A DNA stretch of 64,000 nt from Geodermatophilaceae bacterium URHB0062 (GCA_000620185.1 JHVO01000011.1:124001-188000); one strand, 5' to 3'. Shown: positions 7,752 through 18,546, numbered from the stretch's first letter. The notes: generated by a model not told the origin, from the letters alone. A program made the numbers and translations.

Positions 7752-8852
7752 TCAGCCCAGCCCGAGCTTGCGGGCCTCCGCCTGCAGCTTCGCGGCCCGC
7801 CGCTCCCGTCGGCGGCGGTCGTGCCGCCGCAGCGGCGCCGGCCAGCGCGCCTGGATCGTGGCGTTGAGTTCCGCCCCCAGCAGCACGGCCATGCCGAAGA
7901 AGAAGCAGAACAGCAGCGCTCCGATCGGCGCGGCGAGCGCGCCGTAAGGCAGCGCGGTGATCAGGATGTCGGCCACGTAGGCACGCAGCAGCGACGCGGC
8001 CACGAGGAAGAAGCCGACGGCCAGCAGGGTGCCGGGCAGATGCCGCCGCCACGGCAGCCGGTTGGGCAGGACCACGTGGTAGAAGCTGGTCAGCGCCAGG
8101 AGCAGCCCGACGATCACCACCGGCCAGTACACCGCGTTCACCAGCAGCGTGGCCGTGTGCTGCCAGTCGCGCGGCAGCATGCCCACCAGCACTCCCCGGC
8201 CGAGGACCAGCAGCGGCAGCGTCAGGACGGCCATCACCATGCCGACGACGAACAGCCACAGCGCCTTGAGCCGGGTGCGGATCGGTCCGCGGACGTCGCG
8301 CTGGTCGTAGGCGATGACGATCGTGTTCATGAACGTGGCGGTCGCCGACGAACCCGCCCACAGGGACAGCACGAAGCCGACGCTGACGACGTCCAGCCGA
8401 CCGGAGCCCAGGATGTCGGCCAGGGTGGGCGCGACCAGCGAGTCGACGACGTCGGACGTCAGCACCTGGGCCGACGCCCTGAGCAGTTCGTCCTCGATCT
8501 CGGCGACGGAGGAGCCACCGATGAGCGCGCCGAGGTAGCCGAGGGAGCCCAGCAGCCCGATGAGCAGCGGCGGTACGGAGAGGATCTGCCAGAACGCCGC
8601 CTCTGCCGACAGCCCGAGGATCCGGTCCTGCCAGGCCTTGGCCAGGGTGTGGCCGAGAACCTGGAGCGGCACCCGGACGACGGACGGCCAGTTGCCCAGG
8701 CGCCCGCGGTCCCGCAACCGTTCCGCCGCCGTGGTGCCGGATGCCGGGGCCACGGTCGCCCCGCCGCCGTCCCGAGGGAGCGTCGCGGCACCGTCGGAGC
8801 CGACGACGTCCCCGGCGTGCGCCGGAGGATCGCTCGGCAGGACGGTACTCAC
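7752..8852 (-). CDS. YihY/BrkB family inner-membrane protein
   Basis: The 366-residue protein has a polar N-terminus, then LSAEAAFWQILSVPPLLIGL and several long hydrophobic helices (about six in total). FYHVVLPNRLPWRRHLPGT near the last third and GALLFCFFFGMAVLLGAELN are characteristic of the YihY/BrkB family. The C-terminal 35 residues are strongly basic and cytoplasmic (RRHDRRRRERRAAKLQ). The family was once annotated as RNase BN but is a membrane protein of uncertain transport function. The GTG at 8852 is the likeliest start. Confidence 0.85.
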   Translation of the reverse strand: MSTVLPSDPPAHAGDVVGSDGAATLPRDGGGATVAPASGTTAAERLRDRGRLGNWPSVVRVPLQVLGHTLAKAWQDRILGLSAEAAFWQILSVPPLLIGLLGSLGYLGALIGGSSVAEIEDELLRASAQVLTSDVVDSLVAPTLADILGSGRLDVVSVGFVLSLWAGSSATATFMNTIVIAYDQRDVRGPIRTRLKALWLFVVGMVMAVLTLPLLVLGRGVLVGMLPRDWQHTATLLVNAVYWPVVIVGLLLALTSFYHVVLPNRLPWRRHLPGTLLAVGFFLVAASLLRAYVADILITALPYGALAAPIGALLFCFFFGMAVLLGAELNATIQARWPAPLRRHDRRRRERRAAKLQAEARKLGLG

Positions 8853-8959
8853 CAGCCCAGTGTGCACGCCGGACGGCGACGCGGTGGCGGGCCCGCGGGG
8901 GGAGGACCTGCAGATTCCTCCGTCCGGGGGGAGCGGCGCCGGAAGGCGGCCCGCGGCGG

Positions 8960-11209
8960 TCAGTCGGCGGCCGGTGTGGCGCCGGCCGGCTCGGACGGCG
9001 CCGGTGGGCCGGCGGCGACGCAGCGCACGGTCGGCTGGGCCGCGTACCGGGTCCGGAAGTCCTCGCGCTTGATCTCCGCGCCCGTCTGCAGGTCGCGGAA
9101 GACCCGTGTCACGGTCACCGAGAAGCCCGACGAGCCCGCGGCCGCGTGGCAGCTCGCGTCGTCGTCCGCCTTCTCCTGCACCGCCGGTGCGGTGAGGTCG
9201 TACCGCTCGCTGGTGAGCGACTCGATCTCGTACCGCTTGGTGCCGTAGAAGGTGACGGTGAGCGAGCCCGGCTCCCACGCGGTGTCGACGAGGACGCCGG
9301 TGTCGCTGTCGTTGCGCCACTTCAGGTCGAGCGAGTCGTACCAGACGGTGGCCTCGCGCCCCGGTGGGTAGCGGCTGATGTAGTAGCTGTGCGGCTTGTG
9401 GTGGACGTCCTCGAGGCCCGCGAAGAAGACGGCGTTGAAGATCGTCGTCGCCAGCTGGCTGACCCCGCCGCCGACGGAGGTGGTGAAGTCGCCGCCACTG
9501 ATGACGCCGGCCTCGACGTAGCCCTGCGCGAGCCCCCGCGGGCCGGTGGCCTCGTTGAGGCTGAACGTCTCACCGGGCAGCACGACCGTGCCGTCGATCT
9601 TATTGGCGGCGGTGCGCATGTTCGTCCCGCTGGCGGCAGCGGTGTAGTGCGTGGTGAAGGTGCTGATCTCCTCGCGGATCCCGAGCGCCTCGGCCTCCTG
9701 CGTGGTCAGCTCGGCGGGCACCGGGCCCAGGGCCGCGGTGACCGACCGCGGCTCGGGGGCGGTCAGCACCGGCAGCAGCTGCTTCGCGAGCTGGGCCGGG
9801 TCGACGCCGGTGCCGTCGACCGACGCGACGACGCTGACCTTGCCGCCGGACACCTCGAAGCGCGCGTCTTGCGCCGGAGTGCCGAAGGCCCTCAGCTGGT
9901 CGCCCAGGGCGGTCTGGAGGGCGGCCGGGTCGATGCCCATCTGGAGGTCGCCGCTCTCCTGGGGCGTGAACGTGAGCGAGGCGGCGATCGCGGCGACCGG
10001 CACCTCGGCGGTGATGCCGCCGTCATCGCTGGTCACCTCGACCGGCGCCGACAGTGCCGGGGTCACCGTCTCGTCGAGGACCTGCTGCGCGGTCGCGGCG
10101 TCCACGTGGACACGGGAGATGCGCACCGGCAGGTCGACGGGCGTCGCGGGATCGGCGCCCGAGACCAGCGCTCCGGTGAGGGCGTCGGCGGAGTCCGCCC
10201 GGTCCAGCGCCCGGCCGTCGGCCGGCTCGACCAGTCGCGGGGTCGTCCCGTCGAAGGCGATCGTGGCGTCGACCGGAGCGCGGTCCACCTGCTCGGCCAG
10301 CGCCTCGAGCTGCGCGTCCAGGGCGGTCTCGTCCACCGCGAGCACCGGCTCGACCTGTCGGTCGGAGAACAGCGTGACCAGGCGCGTCCACGGGTTGAGC
10401 GGCTGGTCGTCGGCCCGGTCGACGGTGGCGTCGACGTCCAGGGTGATGCCGGCCGCCGGGGGAGAGAGGGTGGCGTCGACGTCGTCGGCGGTCACCTTCC
10501 GGTCGGCCGCGAGGCGCGGCGCCAGGTCGCGCTCCAGGGTGTCGGCGGCCGCCGCGGGGGACAGGCCCCCGATGTCGACGCCGGCGACCACGGTCGAGCG
10601 GGCGACGTCGCCGCTGGTGACGACCAGGTCGACCCCGTAACCGGCGCCGAGCACGACGAGGAGCAGGAGCGGGACGAGGACGGCGGGACGGGGCCACCTC
10701 GGCCCCGGTGATCCGAAGGGCGGCTGGCCACCGGTCGGGTTCTGGGGCGCACCCGGACCGCCGGCATCGACGGAGTAGGGGAGTCCGTCGATTCCGGCCG
10801 TCTCGTCGGCAGCGGTCGCGGGGACCGGCGTCATGCCGGTCGACGGGGCAGCGGGTTCGGATCGCACGGGGTCGATCTGCTCGGTGACCCAGTCGGGACC
10901 GGCCTCGGCGGGGAGCTCGGATGCCGCGGCGTCCACGGCGGGAGTGGCCTCGGCCGTCGGCTCGCCCGGCTCCTCAGCCGGCGCTTCCGGCGGCACGGGC
11001 GCCTCGGCCGGGGCGCCGAGCAGCCAGTCCCGGGTCACCGGACGCGTGTCGTCCGGCCATCCGGCGTCGTCCGGGCGCTCCCCGGGAACGGGGCGGGCCT
11101 CCTGCGCTGCGGCCGCCGACGGCCGCCGTCCCTCGAGGCTCGGCCGTCCGTTGCCGCCGTCGGCGGGCAGGCGCACCGTCTCGTCGTGGGCGGGGGGCTG
11201 CTGGGTCAT
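8960..11209 (-). CDS. VanW family cell-wall protein with peptidoglycan-binding repeats
   Basis: The 749-residue protein has a Pro/Ala/Glu-rich cytoplasmic region (1-170), one membrane helix (about 175-197) and a large exported part. That part holds PG_binding_4-like repeats (VAGVDIGGLSPAAAADTLER and later copies) and a C-terminal VanW domain. The VanW domain shows TFTTHYTAAASGTNMRTAAN, FSLNEATGPRGLAQGYVEAG and GGGVSQLATTIFNAVFFAGL. Such proteins are thought to act on or bind peptidoglycan. The ATG at 11209 is preceded by GGAGGA at 7 nt; an ATG at 11326 lacks a site. The stop is 107 nt before the BrkB gene, which may be co-transcribed. Confidence 0.85.
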   Translation of the reverse strand: MTQQPPAHDETVRLPADGGNGRPSLEGRRPSAAAAQEARPVPGERPDDAGWPDDTRPVTRDWLLGAPAEAPVPPEAPAEEPGEPTAEATPAVDAAASELPAEAGPDWVTEQIDPVRSEPAAPSTGMTPVPATAADETAGIDGLPYSVDAGGPGAPQNPTGGQPPFGSPGPRWPRPAVLVPLLLLVVLGAGYGVDLVVTSGDVARSTVVAGVDIGGLSPAAAADTLERDLAPRLAADRKVTADDVDATLSPPAAGITLDVDATVDRADDQPLNPWTRLVTLFSDRQVEPVLAVDETALDAQLEALAEQVDRAPVDATIAFDGTTPRLVEPADGRALDRADSADALTGALVSGADPATPVDLPVRISRVHVDAATAQQVLDETVTPALSAPVEVTSDDGGITAEVPVAAIAASLTFTPQESGDLQMGIDPAALQTALGDQLRAFGTPAQDARFEVSGGKVSVVASVDGTGVDPAQLAKQLLPVLTAPEPRSVTAALGPVPAELTTQEAEALGIREEISTFTTHYTAAASGTNMRTAANKIDGTVVLPGETFSLNEATGPRGLAQGYVEAGVISGGDFTTSVGGGVSQLATTIFNAVFFAGLEDVHHKPHSYYISRYPPGREATVWYDSLDLKWRNDSDTGVLVDTAWEPGSLTVTFYGTKRYEIESLTSERYDLTAPAVQEKADDDASCHAAAGSSGFSVTVTRVFRDLQTGAEIKREDFRTRYAAQPTVRCVAAGPPAPSEPAGATPAAD

Positions 11210-11351
11210 GGAACGGTCCTCCGGGGTCCGTCGATCAGGACTCCCCGGAAACGACGGAGCCGCCGGCCCGGCGTCCGCACGGGGCGGAACGTCGGACGCG
11301 GCGGCGTCGTCGGGTGAGGCTGTCATCGCTGGGCGACGATAGCGTCTCCCA

Positions 11352-11576
11352 TCAGTTAGTCACGCGCTGCTCACCGTCTGTCTCGATGATGTCGACAGCG
11401 ATGTCGCGAAGCTTGCCCTCGTACTCGCGAGCGTGGTGCCCGCAGAAGACGAGGTCACTCCCGCTGGCGAGCACGACACGAACCTTGGCCAGTGCGCCGC
11501 AACGGTCGCAGTGGAAGGGAACGACCAAGTCGTCGGCGGGCGGGGTCGTCGTCAGCGTCTGGGTCATCTGGGTCAT
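11352..11576 (-). CDS. DUF7455 small zinc-ribbon-like protein
   Basis: The 74-residue protein contains FHCDRCGALAKVRVVLASGS followed by LVFCGHHAREYEGKLRD. The CxxC plus CxHH arrangement suggests a single bound zinc ion. It corresponds to DUF7455, a small family common in actinobacteria; the function is unknown. TAGAGA (complement of 11584-11589) ends 7 nt before the ATG and no Shine-Dalgarno sequence is present, so the mRNA is probably leaderless. Confidence 0.75.
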   Translation of the reverse strand: MTQMTQTLTTTPPADDLVVPFHCDRCGALAKVRVVLASGSDLVFCGHHAREYEGKLRDIAVDIIETDGEQRVTN

Positions 11577-11589
11577 CACTCGCTCTCTA

Positions 11590-12066
11590 CCGCACGGACC
11601 CGCGGCTGCGGATCGGCCTCCTGCACAGCGCCAGGATGGCCCCCAGGATTCCCGTTCCGCCCAACTGGACCTGTGACTCGCCGGATTGGTGAGGTCGGGT
11701 CTGGTGGGGCTGGTGATGGAGCGGTTAAGCAGGGGACTCGTCGCTGGCTCGTACTGATCGGACGGTGTGATCGGACGTCGTGCTGTCGGTCTCCGGCCGC
11801 TGCCGGTGTGGGTCCACTGCTTGCTTGACCGCACCCACGCTACGCCGCTTACCCGTGACGTGACGACGTACACCGCTCGTCCCCCGCCTGAGGGTGAGAT
11901 CGTGACCAACCCGCAACGTGCCCGGCGTGTCGGCGCCGACAGCCCGTCTGGGCTGCTCAGGGGGCCCGTCATGCCGGGGCGCCGTCCCGGCCGTGCCATT
12001 TCGACCGTCCGGTCACACGAGCCCCACCGGTCCCGTAAGTGGGGGAGAAGCGTCCTGACCAGGCCC
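11590..12066. other. Intergenic region between divergent genes
   Basis: This stretch of nearly 480 bp separates the DUF7455 gene and the FG-GAP gene. It has somewhat lower G+C content than its surroundings. A TTGACC-like hexamer occurs near 11826 on the plus strand, but no matching -10 was convincing. I see no RNA gene or repeat. Confidence 0.35.
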
Positions 12067-12079
12067 TACTGTCCGCCGC

Positions 12080-13357
12080 ATGAGACCGAGGGCGGGGAGT
12101 GTTGGGATGACGGCAGGGTGGCGCCGGGTGGTCACGGGCATGGCGGTCGTGGCTGCCGTGGTGGGTGGCTCGTCCACCGCGTCCGCTGCGGACGGGCCCC
12201 AGCGGGTGAGCGGGGACGAGGTCCCGCGGGCGACGGCCGCAGGGACGCCGGATCCCGGCGCGGCGATCGCCTACGTCCCCATGCCCGACCTGGGGCTGGC
12301 GCAGCGGCGGTCCGATGGCGGCCTGAACCTGGCCCGGATCCCGCTGTCCGACGTCGAGGCCGACTTCGGGCAGGCGTCCAGCGTCCGCACGCTGCCGGCG
12401 ACCACCCACTTCTCCTACGACCGCTCCCGGGTCGTGGCCGGCGACTACGCGGACTTCACACCTGACGACGACGGCACCGCCGACCACGTCCTGTGGCACC
12501 TCGCGGCCGACGGCGGCGTCCTGGTCTACGGCGTGGCGGGGGGCAGCACGGCCCCGCCGCAGCTGCTGCGAACCCTTCCGAAGTCGGCGGGCTGGTCGTG
12601 GGCCGACTCGCGGCCCATCGCCGGGGACGTCAACGGCGACGGCTGGGACGACCTCGTCATCGTGCACCGTGGCGCCCCGGGCACCGTCGTCGTCTGGGCC
12701 ATGATCAGCGACGGCACGACCCTGACCGCCCCCGTGCGCTGGGGCACCGCGGCCTACGACTTCGGGGTGACGCGCAACTACGTGGCCGACGCCGACGGCG
12801 ACGGCTTCGAGGACCTGATCACGACCGCGCGCGGTACGACGAGCGCGGTCGCGTTCACGACCAGCGTCCTGCTCACCAACCCGACCGGGACCGCGGCCGT
12901 GCGCTCGCCGGTGGCCGCGGGCACCTACAAGACGTCCGCGGGCTGGTCGTGGGCCTACTCCCGTCAGCTCGCCGGTGACGTCGACGGCGACGGGCTGGTC
13001 GACCTGGTCACGGTGCACCGTTCGGGCACCGGCGGCGTGATCGTGTGGGTGCAGGCCAGCTGCTCGCCGGCCGCGGGCAAGGTCTGCTGGAAGACGCCGG
13101 TCCGCTGGCAGACCCTCGCCGGCGGCTGGTCGTTCCTCGACTCGCGGCAGTACCTGGCCGACACGAACGGCGACTACGTCGACGACCTCGTCAGCGTGCA
13201 CCGCACGCCCAACGGCATCATCGTCTGGCGGCACGTCAGCACCGGAGCGGGTCTCCGTGCGCCGTCGCGGCTCGCCACCCTGCCCATCACCGCCGGCTGG
13301 AACTTCTCGTCGACGCGGGAGTCCGTCGCCGACACGTGGGGCTCGGTCGGTCCGTAG
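12080..13357 (+). CDS. Secreted FG-GAP/VCBS repeat protein
   Basis: The 425-residue product has a Sec signal peptide (RRVVTGMAVVAAVVGGSSTASA, cleavage after about residue 36). Repeats built around a Trp-rich blade follow (SAGWSWADSRPIAGDVNGDG, SAGWSWAYSRQLAGDVDGDG, GGWSFLDSRQYLADTNGDY). Each has a calcium-binding DxDGDG-type loop followed by DLVxVH, giving a partial beta-propeller typical of extracellular FG-GAP proteins. The role is probably surface binding; no catalytic domain is visible. TACTGT at 12067-12072 ends 7 nt before the ATG at 12080, favouring a leaderless start. An alternative ATG at 12107 has GGGGAG upstream and would give 416 residues. Confidence 0.75.
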   Translation: MRPRAGSVGMTAGWRRVVTGMAVVAAVVGGSSTASAADGPQRVSGDEVPRATAAGTPDPGAAIAYVPMPDLGLAQRRSDGGLNLARIPLSDVEADFGQASSVRTLPATTHFSYDRSRVVAGDYADFTPDDDGTADHVLWHLAADGGVLVYGVAGGSTAPPQLLRTLPKSAGWSWADSRPIAGDVNGDGWDDLVIVHRGAPGTVVVWAMISDGTTLTAPVRWGTAAYDFGVTRNYVADADGDGFEDLITTARGTTSAVAFTTSVLLTNPTGTAAVRSPVAAGTYKTSAGWSWAYSRQLAGDVDGDGLVDLVTVHRSGTGGVIVWVQASCSPAAGKVCWKTPVRWQTLAGGWSFLDSRQYLADTNGDYVDDLVSVHRTPNGIIVWRHVSTGAGLRAPSRLATLPITAGWNFSSTRESVADTWGSVGP

Positions 13358-13368
13358 TCCCGGCGAGT

Positions 13369-13411
13369 GCGACAGGGCCCGGTCTGCGTCTCGCAGGCCG
13401 GGCCCTGTCGC
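13369..13411. terminator. Strong hairpin terminator
   Basis: GCGACAGGGCCCGG (13369-13382) pairs perfectly with CCGGGCCCTGTCGC (13398-13411). The loop can pair further through CTGCG/CGCAG. It follows the FG-GAP gene by 11 nt and faces the end of the sigma factor gene. Confidence 0.75.
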
Positions 13412-13425
13412 GTCGGTGCGGTCGG

Positions 13426-13483
13426 CCCCCTGCAGGGTCCCCCCGCGAGCGCTAGCGAGTGGCGGGGGGCAGGGGGTCCTTCA
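13426..13483 (-). repeat. Dispersed palindromic repeat, copy 1 (type C)
   Basis: Read on the minus strand, the element starts AAGGACCCCCTGCCCCCCGC directly after the sigma factor stop codon and ends GACCCTGCAGGGGG. The ends form a GC-rich hairpin. It closely matches copy 2 at 16850-16910 and probably terminates sigA transcription. Confidence 0.7.
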
Positions 13484-14833
<1,350 letters not shown>

Positions 14834-15005
14834 TCAGGGTTCCTTCCCGTGCTCGATGCGTTCCCCGGGGGACCGTGCGGTTCCCGGGTAGCGGCCTCGG
14901 CCGTCGTCCGTGGGGCGGGAAGTCCCGGCAGGAGGGTGCGCCGTTTCACCGGGGCACGTGCTGGGGATCCCTCCCGGCTGGAGGGCGACGGGCTGGGGCT
15001 TCTTC

Positions 15006-15011
15006 ATTGTA
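15006..15011 (-). promoter_or_regulatory. Probable -10 element for rpoD
   Basis: The minus strand reads TACAAT here, the best -10 match in the 287-bp gap upstream of rpoD. TGGATT lies 16 nt upstream as a weak -35. Transcription would start near 15000 and leave a leader of about 165 nt. Confidence 0.5.
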
Positions 15012-15120
15012 ACGGCGTGCCGCGGCGAATCCACCGTTCAGGATCCACCGCTCTCGCTCCTACGGGGCGTTATCCCTCTCCCTGGTGGACTTCCGGCCGG
15101 GAAATCTGCTCGGAACGGGG

Positions 15121-15864
15121 TCAGGCGGCCAGGTTCTCGTGCGCCGCCAGTGCGGCCCCGGCGATGCCCGCGTTGTTCAGCAGCTCCGCGGCGACGATCG
15201 GCGTCCGCGTCGACAGCAGGGGTACCCACTTGTGGGCCTTCTTGCTCACCCCGCCGCCGACGATGATGAGGTCAGGCCAGAGGCTGCCCTCGAGGACGTC
15301 GAGATACCGGTCCACGCGCTCCGCCCACTCCGGGTAGCTGAGCTCATGGCGGTCCTTCGCGGCCGCCGACGCCCGTCGTTCGCCGTCCTCGCCGTCGACC
15401 TGGATGTGCCCGAACTCGGTATTGGTCACGAGCGTCCCGTTCACGAACAGGGCGCTGCCGATGCCGGTGCCGAACGTGAGCATCAGCACCACCCCGTCGC
15501 GGCCGCGGCCGGCCCCGTAGCGCATCTCGGCCAGCCCGGCGGCGTCGGCGTCGTTGAGGGTGTGCACCGCGCCGGGGATGACAGCCTCCAGGCCGGCGTC
15601 GACATCGGTGCCGATCCAGCCCTTGTCGACGTTGGCGGCGGTGTACGCCACGCCGTGCTTCATGACGCCGGGGAAGGTCACCCCGATCGGACCGGTCCAG
15701 TCGAACTCGCCGACCACCCGCCGGACGACGTCGAAGACGGCCTCGGGCGTGGACGGTTGCGGGGTGTCGATCCGCAGCCGCTCGCCGATCAGCTCACCCG
15801 TCTCGAGGTCGACCGGGCATCCCTTGATGCCGCTACCACCGATGTCCACACCGAAGCCCTGCAC
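15121..15864 (-). CDS. ppgK: Polyphosphate glucokinase
   Basis: The 247-residue ROK-fold kinase begins [20 protein letters not shown] (phosphate-1 loop). It continues with [30 protein letters not shown] (catalytic Asp region), [12 protein letters not shown] and [12 protein letters not shown]. It phosphorylates glucose using inorganic polyphosphate or ATP in the cytoplasm. TACCCT (complement of 15871-15876) ends 6 nt before the GTG start and there is no ribosome-binding site, so a leaderless transcript is likely. The gene precedes rpoD on the same strand and may be read into it. Confidence 0.93.
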   Translation of the reverse strand: MQGFGVDIGGSGIKGCPVDLETGELIGERLRIDTPQPSTPEAVFDVVRRVVGEFDWTGPIGVTFPGVMKHGVAYTAANVDKGWIGTDVDAGLEAVIPGAVHTLNDADAAGLAEMRYGAGRGRDGVVLMLTFGTGIGSALFVNGTLVTNTEFGHIQVDGEDGERRASAAAKDRHELSYPEWAERVDRYLDVLEGSLWPDLIIVGGGVSKKAHKWVPLLSTRTPIVAAELLNNAGIAGAALAAHENLAA

Positions 15865-15885
15865 GCGGACAGGGTAATGAGTAGA

Positions 15886-15965
15886 AGGTCCCCCTGGCCC
15901 CCCGCCGCAGAAGGACCTCGTCCCCTCACCCCCGGCACGCTCGGGGCGAGCCTCCGGACGAGGCC
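15886..15965. repeat. Dispersed palindromic repeat, degenerate copy
   Basis: This G+C-rich stretch resembles fragments of repeat types C and D (AAGGACCTCGTCC, then a GGACGAGG arm). Unlike the other copies it lies between two divergent gene starts, ppgK and the inositol-phosphatase gene, where a terminator would not be expected. Confidence 0.45.
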
Positions 15966-16012
15966 GAGCGCGCCCCTACGAGGGGGCCGTCGCTGCGGCA
16001 GGATCCTGCATC

Positions 16013-16849
16013 GTGAACTCTTCCGGCCCTGACGCCCCAGCACCCCCCGACGCCGCCATGCTGCTCGACCTCGCCGTGGACGTCGCGCGCGAGGCCGCCG
16101 ACCTCGTCGCCACTGGCCGGGCGTCAGCGTCCGGGGCGGTGGACGTCAAGTCCAGCCCCACCGACGTCGTCACGGCCGTGGACAAGGCGAGCGAGCGGTT
16201 GATCGCCGAGCGCCTCCTGGCGGCGCGTCCCGACGACGGGCTGCTGGGGGAGGAGGGGGCGTCGCGGACGGGGACCAGCGGAGTCCGCTGGGTGGTCGAT
16301 CCCATCGACGGCACGGTCAACTTCCTCTACGACCTCCCGGCCTACGCCGTCTCCATCGCCGCCGAGGTGGACGGCGTCGTGGTGGCCGGCGCGGTGCTCA
16401 ACGTGGCCACGGGGGAGCTGTTCACCGCGACCGCCGGGGGCGGAGCCGACGTGTCCGGCCCGTCGCGGTCGGGCGCCCGGCGACTGACCGGCAGCCGCCC
16501 CGCCTCGCTGCAGCAGACCCTCGTGGCGACCGGCTTCGGCTACCGCGTGGAGCAGCGGCGCACGCAGGGTGCGGTCGTCGCCCAGCTGCTCCCGCGCGTG
16601 CGCGACATCCGGCGGTTCGGCAGCGCGGCGCTCGACCTGTGCGCGGTGGCCGCGGGCCGGATCGACGCCTACTACGAGCTGGACCTCAACCCCTGGGACC
16701 ACGCCGCGGGCGCCCTCGTGGCCGCCGAGGCCGGCATCGTGCTCGCCGGCCTGCCGGGGCGGCCCTTCGCCGAGCCGATGGCCATCGCCGCCGCGCCGTC
16801 CATCGCCGCGCCGTTCGTGGAGCTCGTGGCCGAGCTCCACCCGGGCTGA
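16013..16849 (+). CDS. Inositol monophosphatase family protein (SuhB-like)
   Basis: The 278-residue enzyme has the metal-binding motifs of the family: GLLGEEGAS, WVVDPIDGTVNFLYDLP (about residues 97-113) and the C-terminal DLNPWDHAAGALVAAEAG. It hydrolyses inositol monophosphate or a related sugar phosphate with Mg2+. Its counterpart next to ppgK and sigA in mycobacteria is annotated suhB, which supports the call. The GTG at 16013 lacks a good ribosome-binding site. The gene ends directly at repeat copy 2. Confidence 0.88.
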   Translation: MNSSGPDAPAPPDAAMLLDLAVDVAREAADLVATGRASASGAVDVKSSPTDVVTAVDKASERLIAERLLAARPDDGLLGEEGASRTGTSGVRWVVDPIDGTVNFLYDLPAYAVSIAAEVDGVVVAGAVLNVATGELFTATAGGGADVSGPSRSGARRLTGSRPASLQQTLVATGFGYRVEQRRTQGAVVAQLLPRVRDIRRFGSAALDLCAVAAGRIDAYYELDLNPWDHAAGALVAAEAGIVLAGLPGRPFAEPMAIAAAPSIAAPFVELVAELHPG

Positions 16850-16910
16850 AAAAGGACCTCCCTGCCCCCCGCCACTCGCAAGCTCGCGGCGGGACCCTGC
16901 AGGAAGGCCT
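16850..16910. repeat. Dispersed palindromic repeat, copy 2 (type C)
   Basis: The element fills the whole gap between two convergent stop codons. It starts AAAAAGGACCTCCCTGCCCC and has a centre ACTCGCAAGCTCGCGGCG, then GGACCCTGCAGG. The arms pair, so it can serve as a bidirectional terminator for the inositol-phosphatase gene and the LytR_C gene. Confidence 0.7.
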
Positions 16911-17447
16911 TCAGCAGGCCGAAGCAGCGACCTTGGCGGGGGAGAGGGCGGCCGCGACCTCGTCGGCGCCGGCCAGGCTCGCGAACTTCGGCCCGATGAC
17001 GACGTCGACCTTGGCGTCGGCACGCACGTCCTGGTAATCGGTCGCACCGGGCAGGAACACCTTCATGAACGCGGCCACCTGCCGACCGCGCGCCCCGTAC
17101 CGGATCTCGCCGACGCCGGTGACCTTGCGGCCGCTGGAGTCGTTGGCGATCTCGCTGACGGTGAAGCCCCGCTGCTGCAGCTGGGTCGCGACCTCCTGCG
17201 CCTTGCCGGCCATGTCGCTGGCGTTGAAGACGCGCAGCGTGACCGTGGCCGGGTCGAGGGACGGCGGGGCGGCCTCGGCGCTGGCACAGGCCCGCTCCTG
17301 TGCGGCGACCTCCGACTCGTGCTGCTGCAGCACCTTCCACCACACGCCCAGGGCGGCCAGCGCCAGGACGAGCAGGAAGATCAACGGCGGCAGGGGTCGT
17401 CGGCCACTGCGCGCGCGCACCGGTGGCCGTTCGGTGCGCAGCGTCAC
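16911..17447 (-). CDS. LytR_C domain envelope protein
   Basis: The 178-residue protein has a basic cytoplasmic N-terminus, one membrane helix (about 19-38, PLPPLIFLLVLALAALGVWW) and an exported LytR_C domain. That domain shows VTLRVFNASDMAGKAQEVAT, LQQRGFTVSEIAND, EIRYGARGR and VDVVIGPKF. The domain usually accompanies cell-wall ligases; here it stands alone, as in the mycobacterial Cei (Rv2700) protein at the same locus. A cell-envelope integrity role is inferred from that synteny. GGAGA lies 4-6 nt before the GTG start. Confidence 0.82.
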   Translation of the reverse strand: MTLRTERPPVRARSGRRPLPPLIFLLVLALAALGVWWKVLQQHESEVAAQERACASAEAAPPSLDPATVTLRVFNASDMAGKAQEVATQLQQRGFTVSEIANDSSGRKVTGVGEIRYGARGRQVAAFMKVFLPGATDYQDVRADAKVDVVIGPKFASLAGADEVAAALSPAKVAASAC

Positions 17448-17499
17448 GGGATCTCCTCGGGGCGGTCGGTGAACCGGAGTTTAGGGCCGTGATCAGGCC

Positions 17500-18546
17500 C
17501 TAGATCGCACCGTCCTCCAGCGCGGCGCGTCCCAGTTCCACGCACGGATCGATCCGGTCGGCGTAGCCGCTGGTGTCCTTGCCGGCCATGGCGCCGGCGG
17601 CCGAGCGCGCCACGATCCCGGCGATGATCGACGCGAACTTGAAGAACGCGAACCCGACGTACCAGTTCAGGTCGGACAGGTCGGTGCCGGTGCGGGCGGC
17701 GTAGCGCTCGGCGATCTCGGCGCGGGTCGGGAAGCCGGGCAGTGTCGTGACCGGGCTCATCGTCGAGGCGCGCTCCTCACCGGCCTGCGGCCAGTAGACG
17801 AACATCATCCCGATGTCGGTCAGCGGATCACCGAGCGTGGACATCTCCCAGTCCAGCACCGCGCGGATCCGCCCCGGCCGTTCCGGGTCGAGCAGGCAGT
17901 TGTCCAGCCGGTAGTCGCCGTGGACGATGCCCGCCCGCTGGGTCTCCGGCACCGTCTCGGCCAGCCGGGCGGCCAGCGCGTCGAGGCCCGGGCGGTCGCG
18001 GTCGCGGGTGGCCTCCCACTGCTGGGTCCACCGGCGCACCTGGCGGGCCGCGAAGCCCTCCGGCCGGCCGAAGTCCGCGAGCCCGACCGCCGCCGGGTCG
18101 ACGGAGTGCAGGTCGGCGAGCACGTCGATCAGGCCGTGGGCGACCGCCTGCCGTTCCTCCGGTCCGTCGGCGTAGCCGGGCGGGAACTCCCGGACGACGT
18201 GGATCCCGAACACCCGCTCCATCACGTAGAAGGGCGCCCCGAGCACGGACGTGTCGGTGCACAGGTGCAGCGTCCGGGGCACCGGGACGGGCGTCGGCCA
18301 GAGCGCGCTGATGACGCGGTGCTCGCGCGCCATGTCGTGCGCCGTGGCCAGGACGGCGCCCGTCGGCGGACGCCGGAGGATCACCGCGTCCTCCGCCGAA
18401 CCGTCCTCCGGGGTCACCACGTAGGTGAGGTTGCTGAGCCCGGCCGCGATGAGCTCGATGCGTACCGAGCGCCAGCGCTCGTCCCCGAGAACGGAGGCCA
18501 GATATGGCCCGACGACGGCTGGATCGGCACCCACGGGAGTCGTCAC
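17500..18546 (-). CDS. Phosphotransferase family protein (APH/ACAD10-like kinase fold)
   Basis: The 348-residue protein has an aminoglycoside-phosphotransferase-type kinase fold. The N-lobe is ELIAAGLSNLTYVVTPEDG, followed by VILRRPPTG and AREHRVISAL. The catalytic loop is GIVHGDYRLDNCLLDPE, and the metal motif is VLDWEMSTLGDPLTDIGMMF. In many actinobacteria this subfamily travels with acyl-CoA dehydrogenases. The substrate is unknown. TACCCT (complement of 18553-18558) lies exactly 6 nt before the GTG start, again suggesting a leaderless mRNA. Confidence 0.85.
   Translation of the reverse strand: MTTPVGADPAVVGPYLASVLGDERWRSVRIELIAAGLSNLTYVVTPEDGSAEDAVILRRPPTGAVLATAHDMAREHRVISALWPTPVPVPRTLHLCTDTSVLGAPFYVMERVFGIHVVREFPPGYADGPEERQAVAHGLIDVLADLHSVDPAAVGLADFGRPEGFAARQVRRWTQQWEATRDRDRPGLDALAARLAETVPETQRAGIVHGDYRLDNCLLDPERPGRIRAVLDWEMSTLGDPLTDIGMMFVYWPQAGEERASTMSPVTTLPGFPTRAEIAERYAARTGTDLSDLNWYVGFAFFKFASIIAGIVARSAAGAMAGKDTSGYADRIDPCVELGRAALEDGAI

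Noticed and set aside
12107-13357. Alternative start of the FG-GAP protein at 12107
   Set aside because: It has a fair GGGGAG site and also gives a good signal peptide, but the TACTGT hexamer 7 nt before the ATG at 12080 fits the leaderless pattern of this window better. Both remain possible.
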